Part shown: in pieces, positions 32,073 through 41,538 of the stretch
Layout: each line of letters begins with the position of its first letter
Numbering within the stretch: the stretch's first letter is position 1
DNA from: CAWCAW01 sp963793645
GTDB taxonomy: Bacteria; Actinomycetota; Acidimicrobiia; Acidimicrobiales; UBA8190
Direction: 5' to 3'
DNA: 64,000 nt
Assembly (NCBI GenBank): GCA_963793645.1
Contig: CAWCAW010000006.1
Span: 558,001 to 622,000, forward strand
Program-made: the position numbers and the translations under genes
The notes under the pieces: generated by a model
Databases searched by the model: none
Told to the model about the DNA's origin: nothing
What the model saw: only the letters and a program-made list of their open reading frames with translations

Positions 32073-34250
32073 ATGAGTGGAAGCAAAGCCCGCCTTGAGG
32101 CGGTAGACGCCGTCAAGAACTACGAACCACCCAAAGGGTTCTTCCCGCCGGCCGAAGCGCCGGGGGAAGTCTTTGGGGAGAATGTCTTCACAAAAGCCGT
32201 CATGCAGAGGCGGCTTCCCAAACCGGTCTTCAAGTCCCTCCTGGCCACCATCGAACACGCCAAGCCCCTTGATCCGACCGTGGCTGACGTAGTGGCAGCC
32301 GCCATGAAGGACTGGGCCATGGAGAAGGGGGCGACGCACTACGCCCACGTGTTCTATCCCCTGACTCATCTGACAGCCGAGAAGCACGACAGCTTCTTCG
32401 AGCCCAGCGGCGATGGGACCGCCGTGGCCGAGTTCCAGGGCAAGACCCTCATCCAAGGTGAGCCCGATGCTTCGAGCTTCCCCAATGGTGGCCTGAGAAC
32501 CACCTTTGAAGCACGGGGCTACACCGGGTGGGACGCCACCAGTCCTGCGTACATCCTCGAGAGCCCGAACGGCAACACGTTGTGCATACCGACCGTGTTC
32601 ATCTCGATGACGGGCGAGGCCCTCGACAACAAGACGCCCCTGCTGCGATCCCAGCAGGCCATGGCCACCCAAGCCGAGCGGGTGCTCAAGCTCTTCGGGC
32701 ATGAAAACCCTGATGCAGTGGTGTCATTCGCAGGCGCCGAGCAGGAGTATTTCCTGATCGACCGCAGCTTCTTCTTGTCCCGACCGGACCTGCTCAACTC
32801 AGGACGGACCCTGTTCGGGACCAAGCCCCCCAAGGGCCAGGAGTTCGATGACCACTACTTCGGCGCCATTCCTGACCGGGTGCTGGCGTACATGATGGAC
32901 TGCGAAAGAGAGCTGTTCAAGCTCGGCATCCCGGCCAAGACTCGGCACAACGAAGTGGCTCCGGGTCAGTTTGAGCTGGCACCGATGTTCGAACGCTCGA
33001 ACGTGGCCGCCGACCACCAGCAGCTCCTTATGACCACCCTGAAGAAGGTCGCCCAGAAGCACGGGATGGAGTGCCTGTTTCACGAGAAGCCATTCGCCGG
33101 CATCAACGGCTCAGGCAAACACGTCAACTTCTCCTTGGGCAATGCCACGGAGGGCAACCTCTTCCTCCCTGGGGACACTCCCCATAACAATGCACAGTTC
33201 CTGGTGTTTTGCGCCGCCATCATCCGCAGCGTCCACAAGTACGCCGGCTTGCTGCGAGCATCGGTGGCATCGGCCACCAATGACCACCGGCTCGGCGCCA
33301 ATGAGGCGCCGCCCGCCATCATCTCTGTCTTCCTTGGTGACCAGCTCACTGACGTGTTCGAGCAGATCGCCAAGGGGGGTGCGACCGCCTCCAAGGAGAA
33401 GGGCACCCTCGAGATTGGCGTCGATACCCTCCCCGTGCTTCCCACCGACCCCGGTGACCGCAATCGGACCAGCCCATTCGCGTTCACCGGCAACCGGTTC
33501 GAGTTTCGTGCCCCGGGATCGCTCCAGTCGATTGCCGGGCCGATGATCACCATCAACACCATTTTGGCTGAGGCCCTCGACTACATCGCCACCGAGCTCG
33601 AAATGTCGATCGCCAGTGGGAACGATTTCAACAGTGCGGTGCAAAGCGTCCTGGAGGAGATCATCACCAACCACGGCAAGGTGGTCTTCAACGGTGACGG
33701 TTACGCGCCTGAGTGGCAGGTGGAGGCGGCTGAACGTGGGCTCCCGAACCTCCACACGACCCTTGACGCCCTTCCCGAGCTCATCTCCGAGGAATCGATG
33801 GAGCTCTTCAGCCACTATGGCGTGTTCAACCATCGAGAGATGCACAGCCGCTACGAGATTGCCCTCGAGCAGTACATCCTGGCCGTCGAGGTCGAGGCGA
33901 AATTGACCCTCGAGATGGCGAATACGACCATCCTCCCCGCCGCCCTGCGCTATCAGACGGAGCTGGCCACCAACGTCGCCAGTCTGAGGGGATTGGGCGT
34001 GGAAGCCAATACGGCGACCTTCGATGAAGTGTCAGGTTCAATCGCCGCATTGCGTGAGGGCATCACGGTGCTCCGGGCCGAGATCGACCACCACGACGTG
34101 GAGTCCGCGGAGAAGCACGCCACGCACGCCCACGATGGGCTCATCCCGGCCATGGCATCGGTTCGGGCCACGGCCGACACCCTCGAAACTCTGGTCGCAG
34201 ACGACCTTTGGCCCCTGGCCACCTACCAGGAGATGCTCTTCATACTTTGA
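32073..34250 (+). CDS. glnN: Type III glutamine synthetase
   Basis: A 725-residue GlnN, the usual type III size, making glutamine from glutamate, ammonia and ATP. Signatures: an N-terminal FGENVFTKAVMQRRLP segment characteristic of GSIII, metal/substrate motifs AGAEQEYFLID near residue 230, HNEVAPGQFELAPMFE near 295 and NGSGKHVNFSLG near 350, then a long helical C-terminal domain (SGSIAALREGITVLRAEIDHHD). ATG 32073 follows AAGGAG. It is a single gene after the potassium channel. It is the only one of the four glutamine-synthetase-family genes here that looks like a true ammonia-assimilating enzyme. Confidence 0.93.
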   Translation: MSGSKARLEAVDAVKNYEPPKGFFPPAEAPGEVFGENVFTKAVMQRRLPKPVFKSLLATIEHAKPLDPTVADVVAAAMKDWAMEKGATHYAHVFYPLTHLTAEKHDSFFEPSGDGTAVAEFQGKTLIQGEPDASSFPNGGLRTTFEARGYTGWDATSPAYILESPNGNTLCIPTVFISMTGEALDNKTPLLRSQQAMATQAERVLKLFGHENPDAVVSFAGAEQEYFLIDRSFFLSRPDLLNSGRTLFGTKPPKGQEFDDHYFGAIPDRVLAYMMDCERELFKLGIPAKTRHNEVAPGQFELAPMFERSNVAADHQQLLMTTLKKVAQKHGMECLFHEKPFAGINGSGKHVNFSLGNATEGNLFLPGDTPHNNAQFLVFCAAIIRSVHKYAGLLRASVASATNDHRLGANEAPPAIISVFLGDQLTDVFEQIAKGGATASKEKGTLEIGVDTLPVLPTDPGDRNRTSPFAFTGNRFEFRAPGSLQSIAGPMITINTILAEALDYIATELEMSIASGNDFNSAVQSVLEEIITNHGKVVFNGDGYAPEWQVEAAERGLPNLHTTLDALPELISEESMELFSHYGVFNHREMHSRYEIALEQYILAVEVEAKLTLEMANTTILPAALRYQTELATNVASLRGLGVEANTATFDEVSGSIAALREGITVLRAEIDHHDVESAEKHATHAHDGLIPAMASVRATADTLETLVADDLWPLATYQEMLFIL

Positions 34251-34269
34251 CCGTTACCTCCTGGAGAGG

Positions 34270-35424
34270 TCAGGGGGAACCGTCCGATGGGATCGGGTCA
34301 GGTTCCCAGTGTGGCGGGGAGTGCTGAGCCTCGGCCACAACACCTTTCAGCTCCTGGCGTCGGTTAGTCACTCGGCCAACACGGTCATTGCGCAGCGAGA
34401 GGAGGGCGACTGCCCCTACGGGGATTGGCAGCCAGAAGTTGACGAGCCGGTAACCAAGCACGCCCAAGATGGCGATCCCACGGGTGGCGCCGAATCCCAC
34501 CAGGCTGGGCACGAGGACCCCTTCGACAACACCTAAGCCTCCCGGAGTTACCGGTATGGCCGCCAACACATACGCCAGGCCATAGGCGACGAGCAAGCCG
34601 TCGGGGTTTTCGATATGTCCGAAGGCGGCCAGGAAAACAAAGAGCGATGCCGCGTCCAGCAGCCAGTTGGCCGCGGCCCACGACACTGCTCGACGCAACA
34701 GCGCACGGTCGGCGGCCATGACTCTGATTCGTGTGGCGATCTGGTGCATGATCCGGTCGGCGGTGTCCGCTGCGCTCGGCTTGAGGAATGGGAGGCGCAT
34801 CACCAGCTTCCTCAGAACGACCGCCGATCGCTCCTCGCCCCGCGTGAGAAGAAGGACCACTCCGGCGAAACCGGCCAAAAGCAACGCGCCGACGATGGCG
34901 GCTGTGGCATAGATGGGGCTGAATCCCGTTACGGGAATCGACACGATCAACGCCAGCCACAAGATGGCGTTCAGTACCAAAGCGGAGCCAATCCCCTGGA
35001 TGGCGAGAGCAAGCCCAGCATCGCTGCCGCTCACTCCTTCATTGGTCAAGAGCCGGTAACCAAGCCCGTCTCCGCCGGCGGTACCTCCTGGCAAGACGTG
35101 GCTCACGGCGAGTGTCGATAGGTCGATCCTCCAGACCCGGGAGAAGCGACTCGCCCTTGGGGGCAGCACCGTCTGTGTCAGCTTGGCGTAGGTCGCCAAG
35201 CTGGCCACTTCGAGCACGACACCGAGCACGACAAAACCAATGTTCACGCGCCGCAGCAAATGTAACGAATGACTCAACCCGGCGATCTGTGGAAGTACTA
35301 AGTACTCGACAACCAAGCCGAGCATGATGAGCAGAGCACCGCGCCGAAAAGGGTGCTCGCTTGCCAATCGCCGCCACAGCCGGCGCCGCGGCGGCGCGTG
35401 CTGCTCGGCCGATGACTCAGTCAC
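34270..35424 (-). CDS. Lysylphosphatidylglycerol synthase TM-region / UPF0104 family membrane protein
   Basis: A 384-residue protein with about eight transmembrane helices. Family motifs are AVSHVLPGGTAGGDGLGYRLL near residue 110 and the conserved AIPVTPGGLGVVEGVLV near 290, both typical of the flippase-like integral part (AglD/MprF-type). No synthetase domain is attached. These proteins are proposed to move or help transfer lipid-linked groups. It converges with glnN, 19 bases apart, and its upstream neighbours in the same direction are a zinc-binding peptide gene and a winged-helix regulator. Confidence 0.82.
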   Translation of the reverse strand: MTESSAEQHAPPRRRLWRRLASEHPFRRGALLIMLGLVVEYLVLPQIAGLSHSLHLLRRVNIGFVVLGVVLEVASLATYAKLTQTVLPPRASRFSRVWRIDLSTLAVSHVLPGGTAGGDGLGYRLLTNEGVSGSDAGLALAIQGIGSALVLNAILWLALIVSIPVTGFSPIYATAAIVGALLLAGFAGVVLLLTRGEERSAVVLRKLVMRLPFLKPSAADTADRIMHQIATRIRVMAADRALLRRAVSWAAANWLLDAASLFVFLAAFGHIENPDGLLVAYGLAYVLAAIPVTPGGLGVVEGVLVPSLVGFGATRGIAILGVLGYRLVNFWLPIPVGAVALLSLRNDRVGRVTNRRQELKGVVAEAQHSPPHWEPDPIPSDGSP

Positions 35425-35471
35425 CCTTATCTACCTCTAGGTTCAGCTTCAGAACCACCAGCGTGTCACGA

Positions 35472-35657
35472 CTAGATCCTTCGTTCCCGCGTCGGTCGAC
35501 CCGTAGTCGGTCCATGAAGCGAACAGAAACGTTTGTCGTTGTAGATCGAGAGTTTTGTGGCGCAACCCAAGTAGCCACATACTCGTCCCATCGGAAAGGT
35601 CGCTGGCGGTCGGCCACCTCGGATACATGTCGCGCTCAAGGCCTTTTGCCCGTCCAC
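35472..35657 (-). CDS. Small zinc-finger-like protein
   Basis: A 61-residue basic protein with CGYLGCATKLSIYNDKRFCS followed by LHG: a C-x4-C-x11-C-x2-H arrangement. The motif GCxTxLSxYN...C..H recurs as a zinc-binding head in other actinobacterial regulators, from memory. GTG 35657 is supported by a strong GGGGAGGTGG ribosome site about 7 bases upstream. It is 35 bases downstream of the winged-helix regulator gene in the same direction, so it is probably its operon partner. Too short to assign a function. Confidence 0.6.
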   Translation of the reverse strand: MDGQKALSATCIRGGRPPATFPMGRVCGYLGCATKLSIYNDKRFCSLHGPTTGRPTRERRI

Positions 35658-35692
35658 CTAAGCCACCTCCCCTTTAGCTCCGTCAATCCCGA

Positions 35693-36052
35693 TCATCGTT
35701 GTGCCTTGCCACGGGCCAATCGCTTCGTAGTCAGAGACGCCCGGACCGGAGAGGCCGCGTTACTCGCTTTGCGCGTCTTGGGATCCATAAGCGCGTTGAG
35801 CAGCTCTCCAATTGTCTGCTCACGACCGATGGTCTCTGGCACGGGTAGGTGCGTTTGGATCCGGTACCGATTGCGACGTCCGTCCTTGTCCTTGACCACG
35901 TAACCGGCGGCCGCTAAGTCGGTGACAATGCCAAATGCGCTGCGCTCGGTGATGTCCAGTGTGGTGGCGATATCGCGCAGACGAACCCCGGGATCATGGG
36001 CGATGCAGACGAGAACTCGGGCGTGGTTGGTCAGGAAACTCCACTCGGCCAT
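35693..36052 (-). CDS. Winged helix-turn-helix (MarR/ArsR-like) regulator
   Basis: A 119-residue protein: residues ~5-75 read as a winged helix (NHARVLVCIAHDPGVRLRDI, TLDITERSAFGIVTDLAAAG, then the wing YVVKDKDGRRNRYRI). This form is common among short actinobacterial MarR-like regulators whose C-terminus is unstructured and basic, as here (KTRKASN ... TTKRLARGKAQR). No effector domain is visible. It is divergent from the small protein gene at 36174 and upstream of the zinc-finger peptide gene. Confidence 0.8.
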   Translation of the reverse strand: MAEWSFLTNHARVLVCIAHDPGVRLRDIATTLDITERSAFGIVTDLAAAGYVVKDKDGRRNRYRIQTHLPVPETIGREQTIGELLNALMDPKTRKASNAASPVRASLTTKRLARGKAQR

Positions 36053-36173
36053 GGCACCATCCTACCATTTCCCGAAATGATTTGCTAGTTTTCTGCAACT
36101 AGAGTAGCGTTGCCGATATCGGGCCCAGCCCGCACGCCGAAGGAGCCAGCTTCTAGGCGCAAAGGAGTGAAAC

Positions 36174-36389
36174 ATGGCATCACCTGAAGCCCGACATCTG
36201 GGAGCGCTGCTCGATGAGCATCATCTCCCGGAGACCAACGGACGGATGGCGGTCTGTCGGCGATGTGGGGTAGTCACCGACGGGCCAGAGGGAAAACACG
36301 ACCCACACGAACGACAGATCGCTCCAACCATGCGCTGGCTTGATGCTCAGAAGCGCATTAGCCGCCACGCCGGCGCACCAGCGAAATAA
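36174..36389 (+). CDS. Small hypothetical protein with CxxC motif
   Basis: A 71-residue protein with a strong AAAGGAG ribosome site 8 bases before ATG. It contains CRRCG followed by several His residues (KHDPHERQIAP), so a metal site is possible. I recognise no family. It is monocistronic, divergent from the winged-helix regulator gene and convergent with the VOC gene. Confidence 0.6.
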   Translation: MASPEARHLGALLDEHHLPETNGRMAVCRRCGVVTDGPEGKHDPHERQIAPTMRWLDAQKRISRHAGAPAK

Positions 36390-36473
36390 CCCTCCGCCCC
36401 CCCAAGGTACCAATGATGCCGACGTTTTGAGCCCCGACGGCGGCGCACGCTCCCCGCTCGTACGCGCAAGGTT

Positions 36474-36932
36474 TCAACCCGCGGCGCGCCGCTCCACGTG
36501 CTGAAGTTCGATCCACAGCGGGATCAAAAACCAGATGTAGGCGTTGGTCAATGTGTACTCGTTACCCTCATAGCGCGTCACCATGGTGCCGATATCGGTG
36601 ACGCGAACCCGGTCGTCCTTGCTCTGATACGCCGTGACCCGGTCCAGAATCTCTGCCAACTCCTCTTTGGATGACACCTCTATCCCAAAGTGGTCCATGT
36701 TCGGCGTGACCATGAATTCGTCCTGGGCCGGCAGCAGGTAGAGGAATTGACCCAACGATCCGGTGTAAAGAATGAGGGGATTCCCCTTTTCCGTGCTGTT
36801 GTCTCCCTCGACCCAGCCGAAGACCTCGGAAAAGAAGTCAAGCAACGCGGCCCGACCCTCGTCGTTCATGACGTCGGCATCAACGCTGATCGCTACGTGG
36901 TTGATGCGTGGCGGGAACGCAGTGGCGCTCAT
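36474..36932 (-). CDS. VOC superfamily (glyoxalase/dioxygenase-fold) protein
   Basis: A 152-residue single VOC module: INHVAISVDADVMNDEGRAA at the start, FFSEVFGWVEGD, MVTPNMDHFGIEVSSKEEL, and a C-terminal EGNEYTLTNAYIWFLIPLWIELQ. Possible metal ligands are the N-terminal His, the His of MDHFG, and the Glu of WIELQ, matching the H-H-E type. Its start overlaps the stop of the alcohol dehydrogenase by ATGA, so the two enzymes probably act on the same substrate. Confidence 0.78.
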   Translation of the reverse strand: MSATAFPPRINHVAISVDADVMNDEGRAALLDFFSEVFGWVEGDNSTEKGNPLILYTGSLGQFLYLLPAQDEFMVTPNMDHFGIEVSSKEELAEILDRVTAYQSKDDRVRVTDIGTMVTRYEGNEYTLTNAYIWFLIPLWIELQHVERRAAG

Positions 36933-37948
36933 GAGGACAAGCCCGGCTGGACCATCACCTTGCTTGGTATCTCGCCTCGTGCCAGCCGCTCCATGGCAAC
37001 CATGACGTCGCCCAGTGGAATGTTGTCGGGTTCGATCAAGGCCTCGAACGGTAAAGCGGCACTGTCGAGGAGGTCCACGGCCGGCTGGAACCCTTCATCG
37101 TTGTAATTGTAAGCCCCGATGATCTCGAGCTCGAAGAGGATCATGCGGTTCTGGTTGATCCGAGGAGGTTCGAAACCCGTCCCCACGATCACAAGTGTGC
37201 CGGCGTAGTCGAGTTGCCCTAGCCCCGACTCTGCGGCGCTGGCGCGGCCCGAGCATTCGAACACGACGGGGTAGGGCTCCGCCACAGGTTGGGTCACAAG
37301 GGGCGGCTCCAGCATGTCGGGCGTCACGACCCGCGTGGCCCCCACGACGAGAGCCTGCTGGCGCCGAACGGCGGAGGGTTCGCTGACGGTGATGTCTGAG
37401 ATCCCCAGCGCCCGCAGCACGGCCACGAGCAGGAGACCGACGGGGCCGGCCCCGGTGACAAGGACCCGGTCATCGGGACCGACATCGGCCAGCCGCAAGG
37501 CGTGTTGGGTGATGGCGATCGGCTCGGCGAGGGCGGCCACCCTGGTCGAAAGAGAATCGGGAATCCGGATCAGGCCATCCGCCGCCACCGTTTTGTACTG
37601 GCAGAAAGCGCCGCGGTACCCCCCGAAGTCAGCCGTGGCACGGTTCAGGCACACCGAAGGGCGACCCCGTCGACAGGGCCGACAGATCCCGCACCCCGGT
37701 CCCTGGTTTGCGACCACCCTGTCGCCGGGAGACCAGCCCGATCCACCGGGAGCGCCAACCACGATGCCCGACCATTCGTGCCCAAGAATGGCGCCGGGTT
37801 GGGCGAACTGTTCCAGCACCATGTGCAGATCCGAGCCGCAGATGCCGCACTCGGCGATCTCGACGAGCACTTCACCGGGCCCCGGTTCCGGACGCGGCAC
37901 CGACTCGACGGCAATTTTCCCGTCGCCCACATAAACGGCTGCCTGCAT
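36929..37948 (-). CDS. Zinc-dependent alcohol dehydrogenase (MDR superfamily)
   Basis: A 339-residue medium-chain dehydrogenase. Catalytic zinc site CGICGSDLH near residue 36 and GHEWSG near 60; structural zinc cysteines CGICRPCRRGRPSVC near 87-101; Rossmann motif GAGPVGLLLVAVLRALG near 170. ATG 37948 fits the family N-terminus (MQAAVYVGDGKIAVESVP); upstream in-frame codons to 38026 are less likely. It is coupled to the VOC gene downstream. Substrate cannot be told; threonine/sorbitol-type dehydrogenases are the nearest relatives by motif. Confidence 0.87.
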   Translation of the reverse strand: MQAAVYVGDGKIAVESVPRPEPGPGEVLVEIAECGICGSDLHMVLEQFAQPGAILGHEWSGIVVGAPGGSGWSPGDRVVANQGPGCGICRPCRRGRPSVCLNRATADFGGYRGAFCQYKTVAADGLIRIPDSLSTRVAALAEPIAITQHALRLADVGPDDRVLVTGAGPVGLLLVAVLRALGISDITVSEPSAVRRQQALVVGATRVVTPDMLEPPLVTQPVAEPYPVVFECSGRASAAESGLGQLDYAGTLVIVGTGFEPPRINQNRMILFELEIIGAYNYNDEGFQPAVDLLDSAALPFEALIEPDNIPLGDVMVAMERLARGEIPSKVMVQPGLSS

Positions 37949-38007
37949 CAGCGGTTCTGGCACGAGACCAACACTACGGACTTGGGCCGCCGGGCACCGC
38001 CACTGCC

Positions 38008-38298
38008 CTACAGCTTGTAGGCGCACCCGTCCCAGTACGAGACGAGATGGCGACGCACCACCCCCCGCAGCTCGATGGCCAACTCGTGGGGCCCGGCCTC
38101 TTGGTCGCCCTGGAACTTCACCACAACGTCGCCCGCAGCGACGGGGACGAAATCGTCGGCGTCCGCAGGAGTGCTGACGGTGGTGTCGAGCAGGGTGATG
38201 GGCCCACTACAGCACCGGTGTGCATGCGAGCGGACGTAGACGACGCCGCCGTGAGCGTCGACGAACTCCCGTGCGTGGCGGGAAACGACCACCTTCAC
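38008..38298 (-). CDS. Small cysteine-containing protein of unknown function
   Basis: A 96-residue protein starting with GTG 38298. It shows VVYVRSHAHRCCSGPITLLDT with a paired cysteine, a FQGDQEAGPHELAIELRG stretch and the ending SYWDGCAYKL. The Cys-Cys plus C-terminal Cys layout vaguely recalls DUF779-like proteins linked to dehydrogenases, but the match is weak. It sits 59 bases upstream of the alcohol dehydrogenase in the same direction and may be co-transcribed with it. Confidence 0.6.
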   Translation of the reverse strand: MKVVVSRHAREFVDAHGGVVYVRSHAHRCCSGPITLLDTTVSTPADADDFVPVAAGDVVVKFQGDQEAGPHELAIELRGVVRRHLVSYWDGCAYKL

Positions 38299-38362
38299 GC
38301 GGTCACTCTACGGCGCCACCGACACGGCTCTGCTCTCCCCATCGGGATCGTCGACGCTCTTA

Positions 38363-39925
38363 TTACGTGGCGTTGCTCTGCTCCGCCGTAGCCAGTTGAG
38401 CTTCCATGGACTCGAGGTCAGCCTCGCTCCCTTGGACGCGCGGCCCGGTGAACCACTTGCGCCCGCTCACCATCCAGAAGATCCAGGCATAGAGGAATAC
38501 GACACCGACGGCGATCGACGTGTAGTTGAAGTCGTGCCAGGTGATCGGACTGGCGGTGGGGAGCACGAAGAGCACCGTGATGATCCCCACCCACGCGATG
38601 CCGACCCATCCCACCACGGCGCTCCACCTTCCCAGATGCCAGGGGCCGGCTTTGAAGCTGTCGCCGGCCAAGCGACGCAAGAGCGTCGGGATGACGTAGG
38701 CGATGTAGAGACCGATCACAGAGATGGAGATCACTGCTCCATAGGCGACGGCGCTCCACATCGACGGTATGGCCAGGATGAAGGCGAATACCACCGCGAA
38801 ATAGATGGAACGGGTTGGTGTACGAGTACGAGGGTTGATGTGATTCCAGAACTTGGAACCCGGAATGGCACCGTCTCTCGAGAAGGCGTAGATCATTCGG
38901 GAGTTAGCCGTGACCGAAGCCATACCGCAGTACGCCTGGGCGACGAAGGCCACCACCAGCAGCCACTCACCTCCGTGGCGCCCGATGGCGTCGATCCAGA
39001 TTTGCACGGGAGGCACGCCCGTGCTCGAGGCCAGAGCGGAGTTGTAGTTGTTGGTGATGGCGTAAGTGATACCCACCAGCAGGACGAAGCCGGCGATGAG
39101 CGATACCCAGATCGAGCGGACGATGCCTTTAGGCCCCGCCACTGCCGCGTTGTGGGTCTCCTCGGTCATGTGGGCCGATGCGTCGTAACCGGTAAATGTG
39201 TATTGAGCCAGCAACAGCCCGATCATAAAGACGTAGAAACGGTTGTGGAAGCCGGTCTCGTTGACAAGTTTGGTGAACACGAACGACGTCGAGGCGTGGT
39301 GGGCGGGAACGGCCAACAGCACCGTGACGATGAGCACCACCCCGAGGATGTGCCACCACACACTCACGTCGGAAAGAAACGCAACCACCCGAACGCCGAA
39401 GATGTTGAGGGCGGCGTGCAGGATGAGTATGCCGGCGTAGATCAGCAACGTATGTCCCGGCGTGGCCCCCCAGCCGGTGGTCAGGTTGAGGAAGGCGTTA
39501 AAGAAAAGAGCGAACCCGTAGTCGATGCCGGCCGTGACGGCCACCTGCCCGAGGAGGTTGAACCATCCCGTGTACCAGCTCCACGCCGCACCGTTGCGCT
39601 TGGCCAGCTTGGCCGACCAGTAGTAGAGGCCCCCCGCCGTGGGCATGGACGAGCACACCTCGGCCATGCCGAGGCCGACGATCAGCGTCATGATCCCGAC
39701 GAGGATCCAACCCCACGTCATGTCGACCGGTCCGCCGTTGGTCATGGCGATGCCGTAAGCGGTCAGGCACCCCGACAAGATGGAGATGATGGTGAACGAC
39801 ACGGCGAAGTTAGAAAAGGCGCCCATGCGCCGCCGCAACTGTTGGGCATAGCCCAGCTCGTGCAGGGTCTTGACGTCATCATCCAACGGCGCGCCAGGTT
39901 GGATGCTGCCTTCGGTGACCGCCAT
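38363..39925 (-). CDS. APC-superfamily amino acid/amine permease
   Basis: A 520-residue permease with about twelve transmembrane helices. The first-helix motif GAFSNFAVSFTIISILSG, the TM2-3 MAEVCSSMPTAGGLYYWSA loop and TFTGYDASAHMTEET in TM6 are typical of the GABA/choline/polyamine (Uga4/BAT1-like) branch of the APC family. It is divergent from the GS-aldehyde dehydrogenase-SDR-hydrolase operon, with 251 bases between starts, so it probably imports that operon's amine substrate. A 548-codon antisense frame is a coding shadow. Confidence 0.88.
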   Translation of the reverse strand: MAVTEGSIQPGAPLDDDVKTLHELGYAQQLRRRMGAFSNFAVSFTIISILSGCLTAYGIAMTNGGPVDMTWGWILVGIMTLIVGLGMAEVCSSMPTAGGLYYWSAKLAKRNGAAWSWYTGWFNLLGQVAVTAGIDYGFALFFNAFLNLTTGWGATPGHTLLIYAGILILHAALNIFGVRVVAFLSDVSVWWHILGVVLIVTVLLAVPAHHASTSFVFTKLVNETGFHNRFYVFMIGLLLAQYTFTGYDASAHMTEETHNAAVAGPKGIVRSIWVSLIAGFVLLVGITYAITNNYNSALASSTGVPPVQIWIDAIGRHGGEWLLVVAFVAQAYCGMASVTANSRMIYAFSRDGAIPGSKFWNHINPRTRTPTRSIYFAVVFAFILAIPSMWSAVAYGAVISISVIGLYIAYVIPTLLRRLAGDSFKAGPWHLGRWSAVVGWVGIAWVGIITVLFVLPTASPITWHDFNYTSIAVGVVFLYAWIFWMVSGRKWFTGPRVQGSEADLESMEAQLATAEQSNAT

Positions 39926-40176
39926 GCTCCCCCTCGGATCATGCGGGACCGGCGGTTCAGCCCGACGGCCTCCCCCAAGAGGACCGGTTGGCCCTCTTTC
40001 GGTACTGAATCAGACCCAACCGCCAAGGTCAAGAACCCTTGACGAACGGCACGTCCCCGCGCTGGTCTTTGTGAAGTGCGCGAAACTGTCCGCATCGGCG
40101 TGTGGGATCACAAAACACCATCGAGAGGAGCGCGCCAGGTGCTCGACGTGGTCGAAGTGTCCGAAATAGTGGTCCC

Positions 40177-41538
40177 GTGAACACAAATACCGTCCTCGAC
40201 GTGTCCCGGCTCACCTCGCTCGTCGATAGTGGCGCGATCGACACCGTCGTGGTGGCCATGGCCGACATGCAAGGCCGAGTGCAAGGCAAGCGCTGTGACG
40301 CCCGGTACTTCCTCGAAGACGTGGTAGCCCACGGCGTCGAAGGTTGCGACTATCTCCTGGCCGTCGATGTCGACATGCGTACGGTGGACGGCTACGCCTT
40401 GTCGTCGTGGGAGCACGGGTACGGCGACTTTGTGATGCGTCCCGATTTGTCCACATTCCGCCTTCTGCCCTGGCACCCCACTACCGCCTTGTGCATGGCC
40501 GACATCGAGCACCTCCACGGGGGGCCGGTGGCTCCCTCGCCCCGGCAGATCTTGCGGCGGCAGCTCGACCGTCTGACGGAGCGTGGATGGTGGGCTCCGG
40601 TGGGCACCGAGCTCGAGTTCATCGTCTTCAACGAGACCTACGAGGAGGCCTGGAAGCAGGGGTATCGGGAACTCACGCCGGCGAACCAGTACAACGTGGA
40701 TTACTCCTTGTTGGGAACAGGCCGAATCGAACCGCTCCTGCACGGCATTCACACGGCCATGGCGGGTGCGGCCATGGCGGTGGAGTCAATAAAAGGGGAA
40801 TGCAACTACGGCCAGCATGAGATCGCCTTCCGGTACACCGAAGCGTTGGCCAAGTGCGACGAGCACGTCGTGTTCAAAACCGGCGCCAAGGAGATCGCGG
40901 CCCAACAAGGGTGTTCTCTCACGTTCATGGCCAAGGTGAACGAGCGGGAAGGGAATTCCTGTCACATCCATCTGTCGATCCGTGACACCGAGGGCCGGCC
41001 CGTCTTCGCCGGCACCGACGGTGCTCGCACCTCCGCCGTGTTCGCGCAGTTCCTGGCGGGCCAGCTGGATTCTTTGCGTGAGCTCACCCTCTTTTTGGCC
41101 CCCAATGTGAACAGTTACAAGCGATTCGTGGCAGGGTCGTTCGCCCCCACCGCGGTGGCCTGGGGCTGGGACAACCGCACCTGCGCGTTCCGGGTTGTCG
41201 GCCACGGAGACTCGCTGCGTATCGAGTGCCGGCTCCCTGGGGGTGACGTCAATCCCTATCTGGCGGTGGCGGCTCTCATCGCCGGCGGCCTTCACGGCAT
41301 CGAGCATGAACTGGACCTCCAAGCCGAGTTCGCCGGCAACGCCTATGCCTCGGACAATCCCCGCGTTCCGGGCACTCTGCGCGAAGCGGCCGAGTCGTTC
41401 GAGAACAGCGCCCTCGCCCGAGCCGCCTTCGGCGACGACGTAGTCGACCACTACGCCAATATGGCCCGCATCGAACTGGAGGCCTTCGACGCCACGGTGA
41501 CCAACTGGGAGCTCTTCAGAGGCTTTGAACGGCTGTGA
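40177..41538 (+). CDS. Glutamine synthetase-family gamma-glutamylamine synthetase (PuuA/GlnA3/GlnA4-like)
   Basis: A 453-residue glutamine-synthetase homologue that should attach glutamate to an amine, the first step of a gamma-glutamylation pathway. Motifs: VVAMADMQGRVQGKR near residue 22, GTELEFIVFNETYEEAW near 145, GECNYGQHEIAFRY near 207, NSCHIHLSIRD near 263, VNSYKRF near 310, DNRTCAFRV, and RIECRLPGGDVNPYLAVAALI near 348. GTG 40177 is used. The next three genes overlap one another by 4 bases each and supply the later steps, which separates this enzyme from ordinary GlnA. Confidence 0.85.
   Translation: MNTNTVLDVSRLTSLVDSGAIDTVVVAMADMQGRVQGKRCDARYFLEDVVAHGVEGCDYLLAVDVDMRTVDGYALSSWEHGYGDFVMRPDLSTFRLLPWHPTTALCMADIEHLHGGPVAPSPRQILRRQLDRLTERGWWAPVGTELEFIVFNETYEEAWKQGYRELTPANQYNVDYSLLGTGRIEPLLHGIHTAMAGAAMAVESIKGECNYGQHEIAFRYTEALAKCDEHVVFKTGAKEIAAQQGCSLTFMAKVNEREGNSCHIHLSIRDTEGRPVFAGTDGARTSAVFAQFLAGQLDSLRELTLFLAPNVNSYKRFVAGSFAPTAVAWGWDNRTCAFRVVGHGDSLRIECRLPGGDVNPYLAVAALIAGGLHGIEHELDLQAEFAGNAYASDNPRVPGTLREAAESFENSALARAAFGDDVVDHYANMARIELEAFDATVTNWELFRGFERL

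Noticed and set aside
38396..40042. 548-codon plus-strand open frame opposite the permease gene
   Set aside because: It is exactly antisense to a clear twelve-helix APC permease and is made of Arg/Gly/Asp/His-rich sequence without any domain; a high-GC shadow.
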